Shown piece after piece: positions 7,043-13,464 of a stretch of 22,179 nt of DNA. The DNA comes from a virus, in the IMG/VR virus record IMGVR_UViG_3300008266_000908, positions 1 to 22,179 of that record; one strand, written 5' to 3'. The position numbers and the translations under genes were made by a program. The notes beneath the pieces were generated by a model that had not been told where the DNA came from, did not search any database, and worked only from the letters and a program-made list of their open reading frames with translations. Positions within the stretch are counted from its first letter, which is position 1; every line of letters begins with the position of its first letter.

Positions 7043-7150
7043 TTACAAAGATACGTATTTTTCTGAATACTCGTCAAGTTCTTTAAGATATTTTATAAAC
7101 TCATCGCTGTTTATAAATTCTTCGTGTAGTTGTTGGTGTATATCTTCCAT
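7043..7150 (-). CDS. 35-aa acidic small protein
   Basis: A short ORF between the tRNA at 7163 and the gene at 7031 encodes MEDIHQQLHEEFINSDEFIK then YLKELDEYSEKYVSL. It starts at the ATG at 7150, 13 nt after the tRNA end. The composition (Glu, Asp, Lys, Tyr, Ile) and amphipathic helix resemble neighbouring real proteins. Its last codons double as the promoter of the next gene (TATCTTTG includes its stop region). Too short to assign; real on balance. Confidence 0.5.
   Translation of the reverse strand: MEDIHQQLHEEFINSDEFIKYLKELDEYSEKYVSL
7046..7077 (-). promoter_or_regulatory. Bacteroidota-type promoter for 99-aa gene
   Basis: On the minus strand, TTG (7077-7075), 21 nt, TATCTTTG (7053-7046). 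The ATG is at 7031, giving a short leader. The promoter lies inside the 3' end of the 35-aa ORF. Confidence 0.75.
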
Positions 7151-7162
7151 ATGTTTGATTTG

Positions 7163-7265
7163 TGATCCCGGATGGATTCGAACCATCGACCTACTGCTTC
7201 TCCATAGAACGTCCGAGAGGTACTATCGAGAAGGCAGTTACTCTAATCCGCTGAGTTACGGGACC
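7163..7265 (-). tRNA. tRNA-Arg(UCU)-like gene with 29-nt insertion in the anticodon loop
   Basis: On the minus strand all arms are canonical: acceptor GGTCCCG / CGGGATC (one G-T pair), D-arm ACTC-AGCGGATTA-GAGT, anticodon stem ACTGC / GCAGT, variable loop AGGTC, T-arm GATGG-TTCGAAT-CCATC, discriminator A. Between the stem strands lie 36 nt instead of 7. Removing positions 7228-7200 leaves the loop CTTCTAA with anticodon UCU (reads AGA). The insertion's end GAG plus A37-A38 pairs with U33-UCU-C, and ATAG pairs with CTAT further in, so the anticodon is buried in an extended hairpin. No CCA is encoded. Bacterial tRNA introns are normally self-splicing group I or II, which are far larger. Confidence 0.8.
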
Positions 7266-7270
7266 ATATT

Positions 7271-7453
7271 TTAATGTAGTTTTTTAACTTCGTAAGTGTG
7301 TCCTGAATCTGAATTTAATTCAAACACTTTTCTCATATCATCGGCCTCTTCAAATGTGTTAAATTCCCAAATTTCATGAAATCCATTTAAAATAATAACA
7401 GGGACTCTTTTTTTATTTTCCTGTATCTTAATGTGTTTAACTATTACGTACAT
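7271..7453 (-). CDS. Small conserved phage protein of unknown function
   Basis: The protein is 60 aa from the ATG at 7453 (MYVIVKHIKIQENKKRVPVI). An in-frame GTG at 7465 is rejected because it overlaps the predicted -7 promoter box. The pattern RVPVIIL, then WEFNTFEEADDMRKVFELNSD, then YEVKKL suggests a small alpha/beta fold and looks like a recurrent phage family, function unknown. It is immediately upstream of the tRNA-Arg-like gene and probably shares its transcript. Confidence 0.72.
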   Translation of the reverse strand: MYVIVKHIKIQENKKRVPVIILNGFHEIWEFNTFEEADDMRKVFELNSDSGHTYEVKKLH

Positions 7454-7464
7454 TCTTTTTTTCA

Positions 7465-7495
7465 CAAATATAAACCTTTTTTTTCAAATGGACAA
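7465..7495 (-). promoter_or_regulatory. Bacteroidota-type promoter for 60-aa gene and tRNA
   Basis: On the minus strand, TTG (7495-7493), 20 nt, TATATTTG (7472-7465). The ATG at 7453 lies 11 nt after the box, so the leader is only a few nucleotides. This decides the start of the gene. Confidence 0.75.
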
Positions 7496-7499
7496 TGGC

Positions 7500-7952
7500 T
7501 TATAATGTTTTTTCGTAATATAAAACTTCGTTGATCTCTTTTATGAATCTGAAACCGTTTTGTGTATATAGTTTTTTTGCGGTATGATTATCTTTATCTA
7601 CCGTCAATGATATTTTTTTATAACCGAGTTCTGAAGATGAATTTAGACATTCATTAAGAATTTTAGTACCATAACCATTCTTTCTAAAAGACTCCTGTAC
7701 TTCCAAACCATATAAAAACACAACCTCTTTATCGTCTATGTTTTCTGTCATAAATAAATCGGATACATTTTTTTCTTCAATTTTTGCAACAGAAATATCT
7801 AACAAGTAAGTCTCTGCTAGTTTTGTACTATTTTCTTTGATTTCTATTTTAAGACCAGGTAAATTATTTAACTTTCCGGTTTTTGTTAATGTTTCCATTT
7901 TATAACCGGACATTAGATATTTTACTCTATTTAGATCTTCATTAAGTGTCAT
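7500..7952 (-). CDS. GNAT acetyltransferase with N-terminal tag-like sequence
   Basis: This 150-aa protein carries an acetyl-CoA-binding GNAT core. Motif A is LEVQESFRKNGYGTKIL (R90, G93, G95), followed by LTVDKDNHTAKKLYTQNGF (115-134), the typical motif B with its Asn and Tyr. It should transfer acetyl from acetyl-CoA to an amine, substrate unknown. The first 18 residues (MTLNEDLNRVKYLMSGYK) sit outside the fold and resemble the start of the 607-aa protein (ISEVDRINSLMG), one of several tag-like N-termini in this region. The start codon overlaps the preceding stop as TAATG. A second GNAT gene lies at 13755. Confidence 0.85.
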   Translation of the reverse strand: MTLNEDLNRVKYLMSGYKMETLTKTGKLNNLPGLKIEIKENSTKLAETYLLDISVAKIEEKNVSDLFMTENIDDKEVVFLYGLEVQESFRKNGYGTKILNECLNSSSELGYKKISLTVDKDNHTAKKLYTQNGFRFIKEINEVLYYEKTL

Positions 7953-8251
7953 TATTTTCCAATGATTATGTTATCTAAATCAATACCATCGTGACCCTTC
8001 ATTCTTTCTTCAACCTCATCATATAAATAAGATTTAACAACTGCACTAACAGATTGTTCAGCTTGAGCAATTTTTGTTTCCATCCAATCTTCAAGTTGTT
8101 CACCATCTTCTAACATTTCCCACATCTTGTAAGCTAAAGTGGCCATAGTAAATAGTTGTTGTTTTGCCATGTATGATCCTTCATCATGGTTTTCTTTTAA
8201 AACCTTGACCATTCTTTCAAGTTGTTTTTCTGTTATAATAATTTTACTCAT
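7952..8251 (-). CDS. Conserved phage protein with TExxL N-terminal tag
   Basis: This 99-aa protein begins MSKIIITEKQLERMVKVLKE, an amphipathic helix of the hTExxLxxhhxxhLxE type. The rest (YMAKQQLFTMATLAYKMWEM then LEDGEQLEDWMETKIAQAEQ) is a helical region I recall as widespread in marine T4-like phages (GEQLExWxxxKIxxA), function unknown. A possible prohead-protease site L18-K-E20|N follows the tag, matching only the P3 and P1 positions of the T4 gp21 consensus. It is coupled to the following GNAT gene by a TAATG overlap. Confidence 0.78.
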   Translation of the reverse strand: MSKIIITEKQLERMVKVLKENHDEGSYMAKQQLFTMATLAYKMWEMLEDGEQLEDWMETKIAQAEQSVSAVVKSYLYDEVEERMKGHDGIDLDNIIIGK

Positions 8252-8270
8252 TAGTTTGATTTAACATTAT

Positions 8271-8813
8271 TTATTGTTCTGCCGATGGTGTTGGTGTTTC
8301 TGGTGTTTCTGATGTTGGTGTTGATGGTGGTGGTGGTGTTGGAGTTTCTTCGTCTTTTTCATCCTGATTTACCATATAAAGCCCTTTTTGTGCATTAAAA
8401 GCTTCATATAATGCCTTATCTAATTCGTCTATTTTTGCCTGTATATTATTGAAATTTTGATCCAAAAGATTTAATCTGTTTTCTACATTTGAAGCGTTTG
8501 CCTTTCCTTTATTTTTTAGTTTTGTAACTGCATTATTTAAATAAACTTTTCTATCAGTATAAAGATTTTTAAACTCACCTTTAAATGTTGCAAGTTCTCT
8601 TCTTAATTGGTTACCTTCAGCATTTACTCTAGCAAAAGCAGCTTCTATTCTAGGTGATAAATCGTTTTCGGACTTTCTAAAAACATTACCTACCGCAGTA
8701 CCAACTCTCGCTTTTAATCCTGCAATATTTGCATTTTGTTCATTTAAATAATCATTTTCTATTCTTTGGTTAATTTCTTGAATATGTCTGATTTTACTAA
8801 AACTTTTATTCAT
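8271..8813 (-). CDS. Tagged coiled-coil protein with Pro/Thr-rich tail
   Basis: This 180-aa protein begins MNKSFSKIRHIQEINQRIEN followed by DYLNEQ, a tag-like segment with a possible cleavage site L23-N-E25|Q. Residues 30-145 are a long charged helix (LRRELATFKGEFKNLYTDRK, NLLDQNFNNIQAKIDELDKA). The tail (about 155-180) is low complexity, TPTPPPPSTPTSETPETPTP, encoded by a GGTGTT-rich repeat at about 8281-8345. This looks like a structural or internal virion protein rather than an enzyme. No family recognised. Confidence 0.72.
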   Translation of the reverse strand: MNKSFSKIRHIQEINQRIENDYLNEQNANIAGLKARVGTAVGNVFRKSENDLSPRIEAAFARVNAEGNQLRRELATFKGEFKNLYTDRKVYLNNAVTKLKNKGKANASNVENRLNLLDQNFNNIQAKIDELDKALYEAFNAQKGLYMVNQDEKDEETPTPPPPSTPTSETPETPTPSAEQ

Positions 8814-8834
8814 ATTTTTTTTATTTATTATTTA

Positions 8835-9230
8835 TTACCATGTTCTACATGCCCAATATCTTGGTTTCCATCTTGGGCCAGGGTTATCACAATTATGTCT
8901 AGCTCTGAATGACTTTCTTCTTTCAGGGTTATTTTTTTTAATAACCATTCTTTTACCTTTTGCTGACTTTCCACCAAAACCAAAGTTCACCTTAACTACT
9001 TTTCCTTTATCGTTTTTAACATAAACTTTAAATTTTTTAATGTCTCCTTGCATAATTTTTCCAAGTTGAACTTTTCTGCCTTGATATTCGGCTTCGTTTA
9101 AAAAATTACTTTCTTTAAAGTTTGTACTTTCTACTGAACCGTAAATATCCTCGTAAATAGGTGTATTTTGTTTTTTTAATACAGTTTTTATTACCTGTAT
9201 CAATTCTGATTCTGTTAGTTGTAATTTCAT
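8835..9230 (-). CDS. Tagged basic phage protein with FRARHNC...YWxC ending
   Basis: This 131-aa protein has three parts. Residues 1-20 (MKLQLTESELIQVIKTVLKK) are an amphipathic tag. Residues 21-46 end in F-L44-N-E46|A47, an exact match to the T4 prohead-protease consensus (I/L-x-E|A/G/S). The rest is strongly basic: EYQGRKVQLGKIMQGDIKKF, then NNPERRKSFRARHNCDNPGP and a final RYWACRTW. I recall the ERRKSFRARHNC...YWxC ending as a widespread small family in cyanophages and other marine T4-like phages with no known role. DNA binding inside the head would fit its charge. The ATG is preceded by the TATTTAT element. Confidence 0.85.
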   Translation of the reverse strand: MKLQLTESELIQVIKTVLKKQNTPIYEDIYGSVESTNFKESNFLNEAEYQGRKVQLGKIMQGDIKKFKVYVKNDKGKVVKVNFGFGGKSAKGKRMVIKKNNPERRKSFRARHNCDNPGPRWKPRYWACRTW

Positions 9231-9241
9231 ATAAATAAATA
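9231..9241 (-). promoter_or_regulatory. TATTTAT start-proximal element (131-aa tagged gene)
   Basis: On the minus strand ATATATTTATTTAT precedes ATG; TATTTAT (9241-9235) is 4 nt from the start codon, with a second overlapping copy adjoining it. This is the same arrangement as at the PAS kinase. Confidence 0.5.
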
Positions 9242-9252
9242 TATGGATACAT

Positions 9253-9279
9253 AAAAAAAGGTGAGGAAAACCTCACCTT
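9253..9279 (-). terminator. Rho-independent terminator
   Basis: On the minus strand the stem AAGGTGAGG / CCTCACCTT with a TTTT loop is followed by seven Ts. It ends transcription from the 88-aa gene just before the TATTTAT element of the 131-aa gene, separating the two units. Confidence 0.9.
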
Positions 9280-9344
9280 ATTTTCGGGTCGACACTAGAA
9301 GTGTTCGAACTGCCACCACTTTGTTTTAAAGATTAACAAAGAAA

Positions 9345-9611
9345 CTACCCCTCTAACTTAGATTTTGCAAGAACCACCTCAGCCATAGAGACTTCTTTTG
9401 TCTTACCAATAACTAAGGACTCTTTTAGTATTGAACTTGGTATATGAACTAAAAAGTCCTTACCATTAAAAGTAGAAAGGTTTTGATTCAACTCGATTGA
9501 AGAGTGAACCATATTTAAAAATATTTTGAATTGTACCTCGTCCATAAAAGTTTCATTTAAAACTTCTCCAAACTTTGGGTGAACTATCAATACGTGTTTA
9601 TGTGTTGCCAT
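9345..9611 (-). CDS. Small protein of unknown function
   Basis: This 88-aa protein begins MATHKHVLIVHPKFGEVLNE and continues with DEVQFKIFLNMVHSSIELNQ and DFLVHIPSSILKESLVIG. It is predicted soluble alpha/beta. No family recognised. It is a single-gene unit with its own promoter (TTG-N20-TAACTTTA) and a strong terminator about 65 nt downstream. Confidence 0.7.
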   Translation of the reverse strand: MATHKHVLIVHPKFGEVLNETFMDEVQFKIFLNMVHSSIELNQNLSTFNGKDFLVHIPSSILKESLVIGKTKEVSMAEVVLAKSKLEG

Positions 9612-9626
9612 ATTTTTTATTTAATG

Positions 9627-9657
9627 TAAAGTTAAGAATAAAATTTTAATTAAACAA
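9627..9657 (-). promoter_or_regulatory. Bacteroidota-type promoter for 88-aa gene
   Basis: On the minus strand, TTG (9657-9655), 20 nt, TAACTTTA (9634-9627), one mismatch from TAnnTTTG. The ATG is at 9611. Confidence 0.6.
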
Positions 9658-10033
9658 TTTCTTTGTAGGTTATTTTTTTTATATCTATTTCATCCCTTTG
9701 AGTATCGGACCCAAAATATTTAATTTCGTTCATTAGTACTTTAGCAATTCTACTTCTGTAATATCCATTACTTCTTTTTTTAAATCTTTCACAGTATTTG
9801 TTTGAATAATAGTATCCTTCACTATATCTCATATCAACAACCACGTCAAACTCAAAAGTAAAATTACTACTCCAATAATTTCTTTTGTATTTTCTTATAT
9901 TTACTATTTTGATTACGGCATTTTTTAATTCTTCCCAACCATAATCAAACCCACCAAATCCTATCGTGGTATCTTTCAAATGTGTTTTGATTGCCTTTAT
10001 TTGTGTATCTCTGATTACTTTTCCTACTTTCAT
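9650..10033 (-). CDS. Paralogue A of a tandem pair, unknown function
   Basis: This 127-aa protein is basic and Tyr-rich. It shares an ordered set of motifs with the next gene upstream (10061-10471): a short K-x-G-K start, LKNAVIKIVNIRKYKR, FEFDVVVDMRYSEGYYYSNK, YCERFKKRSNGYYRSRI, and a final I-x-K-I-x-Y-K. The two are clearly diverged duplicates. The conserved YYYSNxYCxRxxxRxNGYxR block could be a nucleic-acid-binding or structural motif. No known family recognised. It has its own -7 box. Confidence 0.75.
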   Translation of the reverse strand: MKVGKVIRDTQIKAIKTHLKDTTIGFGGFDYGWEELKNAVIKIVNIRKYKRNYWSSNFTFEFDVVVDMRYSEGYYYSNKYCERFKKRSNGYYRSRIAKVLMNEIKYFGSDTQRDEIDIKKITYKEIV

Positions 10034-10037
10034 AAGA

Positions 10038-10045
10038 CAAAGATA
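10038..10045 (-). promoter_or_regulatory. -7 box for paralogue A
   Basis: TATCTTTG on the minus strand, 4 nt before the ATG at 10033 after allowing for TCTT. The -33 region is only TTTTTCG, so the promoter is weaker than its neighbours. The context ACTATCTTTG is shared with the promoter of paralogue B, suggesting that promoter and gene were duplicated together. Confidence 0.5.
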
Positions 10046-10060
10046 GTGGTTTTATTTTGA

Positions 10061-10471
10061 TTACGAAAAACTTTTGTACTCTATTTTTGAAATATTCACA
10101 TCGTCACGACCATCTATTGAAAAATATTTCAATTCTTGTAACACTGCACCTAAGATGCCATTTCTAAAGTATCCGTTACATCTTCTTGCATATCTTGTAC
10201 AATAATCATTACTATAATAGTAACTATTATTTTTCATGTCGATTATAACATCAACTTCATATACGTATTGTTCTTGATTAACAGACCAACCGATTCTTCT
10301 GTGTTTATATTTTCTAATAGATTTAATTTTAACTACCGCATCTTTTAAATCGTTGTCAAAATAGTAACTCTCATTTTTATAAAATTTAATTTCAACGTCT
10401 TTAGTAAATTTTTTAACAACCTTAATGTGTTTGTCTAAGATGTGTTTTCCTAATTTATACGGGTTTTCCAT
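10061..10471 (-). CDS. Paralogue B of a tandem pair, unknown function
   Basis: This 136-aa protein is homologous over its length to the 127-aa protein encoded just downstream. Matching blocks are LKDAVVKIKSIRKYKHRR, YEVDVIIDMKNNSYYYSNDY, CTRYARRCNGYFRNGI and DVNISKIEYKSF. It differs mainly in the loop around residues 65-75. Both are basic with clustered Tyr and Arg. It has an excellent host-like promoter of its own, so it could be expressed independently and early. Function unknown. Confidence 0.75.
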   Translation of the reverse strand: MENPYKLGKHILDKHIKVVKKFTKDVEIKFYKNESYYFDNDLKDAVVKIKSIRKYKHRRIGWSVNQEQYVYEVDVIIDMKNNSYYYSNDYCTRYARRCNGYFRNGILGAVLQELKYFSIDGRDDVNISKIEYKSFS

Positions 10472-10475
10472 GACA

Positions 10476-10505
10476 CAAAGATAGTAAAAAAAACTAAATG
10501 CACAA
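10476..10505 (-). promoter_or_regulatory. Bacteroidota-type promoter for paralogue B
   Basis: On the minus strand, TTG (10505-10503), 19 nt, TATCTTTG (10483-10476). The ATG at 10471 is only 4 nt beyond the box, so the mRNA would be nearly leaderless. Confidence 0.75.
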
Positions 10506-10511
10506 AAAAAA

Positions 10512-12335
10512 TTATATAGGTATATTAGTATAAAAGTCGTTAATTCCGTCTGAATTTATATCAATATAATGTACACCACCACTTCTTTTAAACCCTAAAC
10601 CACTTTTAACCCATTCACCTGTTTCTGGATTTTTTACATATTGCATTTGAGGACCAAAGACTAAAAAGTTATTATTACTATCTATTACAACACCTAAATC
10701 TTTTTCCCCTTTTAATCTTATACCACTAGATAACCATACATTAAAACTATCTTTACCCGGATTTACACTAGATGGACTTAAATTTATTTTATTAGTTGTC
10801 TTAATTTGGGCGGCAACTAATTCATTATTTTTATTTTTCATTATTAAATCTATACCTAATATTGTATCTATTGGATTTCCTTTTTTAGCACCGGCATGAT
10901 ATACAATATCAAAGTGATCTGATAATTGTTTTAGTGTTAAAATATCATTTATGAAGTATGTTTCACTAAAATCTCCTTTCTCTGTTGTTTTTGTGGATGT
11001 TTTTGTAAAGAAGTCTTTATTTTCTTTTAAATAATTTAACTCTTTAATTAGTTCATTATCTGAATAATTATTTATTTCATCTAAAAAAGTTTCTAATTCT
11101 TTTTCAGTTATTTCTGCGGTATTTTGAATATTTTTTTTTCTTTTTAGTAAATCTTCTAAATAATTTGGTCCATCAACTAAGTTTGTGTCTAACATATTTA
11201 ATTGGTCCCAATTACCATTTTCATCTGCCAAATATTTATATTTACCACTTTCAACGTTAGATAAAAAATTAGGATAATTACTATCTAAGAATGCCTTTAT
11301 CTCTTCAGTTATTTCTAAATCATTAATTTTCCATACACTAATCTCACCTTTACTGTATAGTACTTTTCTAACAAATTTAGTAAATCTGTCTTTAGCTGTT
11401 TTATTATTTTTCAATATATCTGACAATGTCAATTTCATTTTTTTATTTATTTCTTCTATTAATTTCAAATAATTAGTATCGGTACTTTTTATGAACTTAT
11501 CGACTAAATTCATAATTATTGTCTCTTCTTTAGTTAAACTTTGGTATCCATTATTTTCAAATTTTTTTAATATTTCTTGATACTTAGTATTTGTTGCCTT
11601 TGGTAGTTGTTTACCTGATGTGTTTTGAACTGTCACTTCATCTGCTAAATCAAAAATTTCACGTAAAGGTTGGTAATTTTTTAATTTGTTTGAAATATAA
11701 TCAGTAAAGAAGTCATAAAATTCTTTTTCTTGTCCTGGTACATTTTTTTCTAATAGTTTATAAAGCTGAACTTTAGCATTGGTTACTACTTCATCTACAT
11801 TTCTATAATCCTTAATTATTCTCTCACTGTTATTATTTATCTGTTCATCGACTTTTTTGAAATAAAGATCTTCTAACTTAACTTTAAAATCATTTTTGGC
11901 ATTTATAAGACTCTCTGTAGTCTGCTCCAAACTTTTAATAATATTAGAATATATTATATTTGTTTTTTCTAAATCTAATTTTATTTTTTTAGGATCTATT
12001 TCATTTTTAAACTTTTTTACGGCATCATCAAATGTACTTTCCGTTGAACTACCTATCTCATCTGCAATATTTTTTAGTTTATTTTTAGTTGCGTCGTCAA
12101 TAGAATCTCCCAAAATGTCAATTTGTTTCAATAAATTTTGTTTGAGTTCTCTATTAGTATTAATTTTACCTATTTGTCTTAATTTAACCAAATTATCGAC
12201 TTGGTTAGAGAATGAAGTACCAACTTTAATTGAATAATTTCTTATTAGAGGCCCTTCTTTGATAAAAACTTTCTTATTGTTTCCCATCAAAGAATTTATT
12301 CTATCTACTTCTGATATTAAAAGTTTATTTTTCAT
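10512..12335 (-). CDS. Tagged large protein with PD-(D/E)XK-like nuclease C-terminus
   Basis: This 607-aa protein has an N-terminal tag (KLLISEVDRINSLMG) followed by F-I25-K-E27|G28, an exact match to the T4 prohead-protease consensus. Residues 30-440 are helical and charged, with coiled-coil stretches. The C-terminal domain (about 450-607) has E458 (GDFSETYF), then GNPIDTILGIDLIMK with D496 and, after a strand, AAQIKTT with Q510 and K512. The order E ... D ... QxK is the layout of PD-(D/E)XK endonucleases with Gln in place of Glu. The domain ends in beta-rich segments. I infer a head-packaged protein with a nuclease domain released at infection. The nuclease call is motif-based and moderate. 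The TATTTAT element precedes the ATG. Confidence 0.75.
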   Translation of the reverse strand: MKNKLLISEVDRINSLMGNNKKVFIKEGPLIRNYSIKVGTSFSNQVDNLVKLRQIGKINTNRELKQNLLKQIDILGDSIDDATKNKLKNIADEIGSSTESTFDDAVKKFKNEIDPKKIKLDLEKTNIIYSNIIKSLEQTTESLINAKNDFKVKLEDLYFKKVDEQINNNSERIIKDYRNVDEVVTNAKVQLYKLLEKNVPGQEKEFYDFFTDYISNKLKNYQPLREIFDLADEVTVQNTSGKQLPKATNTKYQEILKKFENNGYQSLTKEETIIMNLVDKFIKSTDTNYLKLIEEINKKMKLTLSDILKNNKTAKDRFTKFVRKVLYSKGEISVWKINDLEITEEIKAFLDSNYPNFLSNVESGKYKYLADENGNWDQLNMLDTNLVDGPNYLEDLLKRKKNIQNTAEITEKELETFLDEINNYSDNELIKELNYLKENKDFFTKTSTKTTEKGDFSETYFINDILTLKQLSDHFDIVYHAGAKKGNPIDTILGIDLIMKNKNNELVAAQIKTTNKINLSPSSVNPGKDSFNVWLSSGIRLKGEKDLGVVIDSNNNFLVFGPQMQYVKNPETGEWVKSGLGFKRSGGVHYIDINSDGINDFYTNIPI

Positions 12336-12340
12336 TTATA

Positions 12341-12347
12341 ATAAATA
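12341..12347 (-). promoter_or_regulatory. TATTTAT start-proximal element (607-aa gene)
   Basis: TATTTAT lies 5 nt before the ATG at 12335 on the minus strand. Located between the large-RNA terminator and the gene, it is the best local candidate for the gene's own expression signal. Confidence 0.5.
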
Positions 12348-12381
12348 TAAAGATTATTTTTTAATAACAAATTATACAAAC

Positions 12382-12414
12382 AAAAAAAGGACACAAAATA
12401 TAGTTTGTATCCTT
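12382..12414 (-). terminator. Strong Rho-independent terminator of the large RNA
   Basis: On the minus strand AAGGATACAAA pairs with TTTGTGTCCTT (one T-G pair) around a short loop and is followed by a run of Ts at 12388-12382. It ends the non-coding region and insulates the 607-aa gene. Confidence 0.92.
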
Positions 12415-13410
12415 AGATGTCTTTTTTACCAGTAAGTTTTTAAAAAAAGGCTGAGATTACACCTGTTATTGAGAACCTTTGAAAGGATTATTGTTTCCCT
12501 TTGTATCCACCATCTTTTGAATGGTATTTCTCAGTGACGGTTATTTAAGTGAACCACTCTTTAAGGTTTTGTCTACTCTCCTATTACTCAACTCTCTTCG
12601 AGGATGCCTCCCCAACTAGTCCTTGCGGGATTAGAGGTCTTTGGTAAAATTACACTCGGACTTGGGATCTTTGTGTGCAATGAACAACTCATTACTAGGT
12701 AGTCACCTTTCGACCAAACCTGACGGACACTTTTCCTTTCTGTAGTTAATAATAGTTTTATTACTTTCCATAAAGTTTTTGTGTCGTGGATTGTGAAAGT
12801 AGTGGTCCGTCACGGGCTTCGTTATCTTTTGAACAACGAAATACTCAACTACTCTCTGAAATGTCCCCATTTCCATATTTCAAGATTACTTCAAAACAAT
12901 TCCTTTGGTAAAGAATCATTAGGGTTGGTAACAGCACCACCTGTACACGAACATACCTTTCGGTTTTAAGTGCCCTATCATAATGGAGGACGCAATAATA
13001 AAGTTGGATACTGTATTTTTTGCATCGTTCCTACGGGTTATTCCTCTTGGTGTTCCCACCTCAAACTGACAACCCACATTGCCAGTTCATCTAACCACTT
13101 TCCCTACAGCGTTGCCCTCGGTACTAAAGGTTAAACGGTATCCCGCTTGTGTACTCGACCTCAACAAGTCCGAAGACTCACCAAGACGCAAACCTATTAC
13201 ACGTTAGGTTCACTTTATCCCACTTTCGTGGTTTATTTTAATGGACCATACACGGCCCAATGACTTAATTTAGTTTCACGCTTAAAGAAAGGGAGGTGTT
13301 AATTCGCTTTTTTTTAATTGTGACGACCATTTCAGTCGGTTTTAGTTTTTCAAAGAACGTTTTCTCTAATTCGACAACGAGTATCTTTCATCTCCTGTGG
13401 TTTCGAATCT
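12384..13410 (-). ncRNA. Candidate giant structured non-coding RNA, about 1 kb
   Basis: This stretch lacks credible ORFs on both strands, is much richer in G+C than the neighbouring genes (50% in 13141-13200), and is packed with minus-strand hairpins. Examples: CCAC-GAAA-GTGG (13220-13231), AACCTA/TAGGTT (13191-13210), AGTC-TTCG-GACT (13167-13178), a 9-bp AACTGGCAA/TTGTCAGTT stem (13064-13087), GGTG-GGAA-CACC (13049-13060), TTCGTT/AACGAA (12818-12840), AATGA/TCATT (12679-12693). Longer-range helices include TGACGGAC (12812-12805) with GTCCGTCA (12728-12721) and CTGAGA (12534-12529) with TCTCAG (12456-12451). A consensus promoter lies upstream and a strong terminator closes it. No 16S, 23S, RNase P, tmRNA or group I/II core was recognised. 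Style and size resemble GOLLD, ROOL or OLE RNAs; class unassigned. Confidence 0.85.
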
Positions 13411-13415
13411 TTTTA

Positions 13416-13446
13416 CAAAGTTAAGTCTTTTTTTTTAATTAGACAA
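13416..13446 (-). promoter_or_regulatory. Bacteroidota-type promoter for the large RNA
   Basis: On the minus strand, TTG (13446-13444), 20 nt, TAACTTTG (13423-13416), an exact consensus. It lies just downstream of the 47-aa ORF. Transcription should start near 13410. The first bases can form a hairpin ATTCGA / TCGAAT. Confidence 0.8.
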
Positions 13447-13464
13447 GTACCTTGTGAACTTTTT

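Noticed and set aside
7032-7274. 80-aa plus-strand ORF
   Set aside because: It runs antisense through the tRNA-Arg-like gene and the 35-aa ORF and includes translated tRNA T-arm sequence, so it is a shadow.
7463-7465. GTG start for the small gene before the tRNA
   Set aside because: The GTG overlaps the -7 promoter box TATATTTG and would lie at or before the transcription start; the ATG at 7453 is preferred.
8281-8345. GGTGTT-rich repeat as a CRISPR or regulatory repeat
   Set aside because: It is explained by the Pro/Thr-rich tail of the 180-aa protein; no regular repeat-spacer spacing. No CRISPR array was seen anywhere in the window.
9290-9330. T-loop-like GTTCGAAC plus possible CCA near 9310-9325
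   Set aside because: Flanking bases do not form a T-stem or acceptor stem on either strand; only a small bulged hairpin is possible.
11896-12237. 113-aa plus-strand ORF antisense to the 607-aa gene
   Set aside because: Hydrophobic pseudo-protein produced by reading the opposite strand of a charged helical gene; no start signals.
12781-12969. 62-aa plus-strand ORF inside the large non-coding region
   Set aside because: Its span coincides with strong minus-strand hairpins, has no promoter, and its protein composition (isolated RHGLRYLLN-type text) does not resemble neighbouring genes; it is a chance frame.
12384-13410. Large RNA as rRNA fragment, RNase P, tmRNA or intron
   Set aside because: No recognisable conserved rRNA strings, no RNase P GAGGAAAGTCC core, no tmRNA ends or tag ORF, and no group II domain V or group I core seen by eye. 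A covariance search is still needed for certainty.
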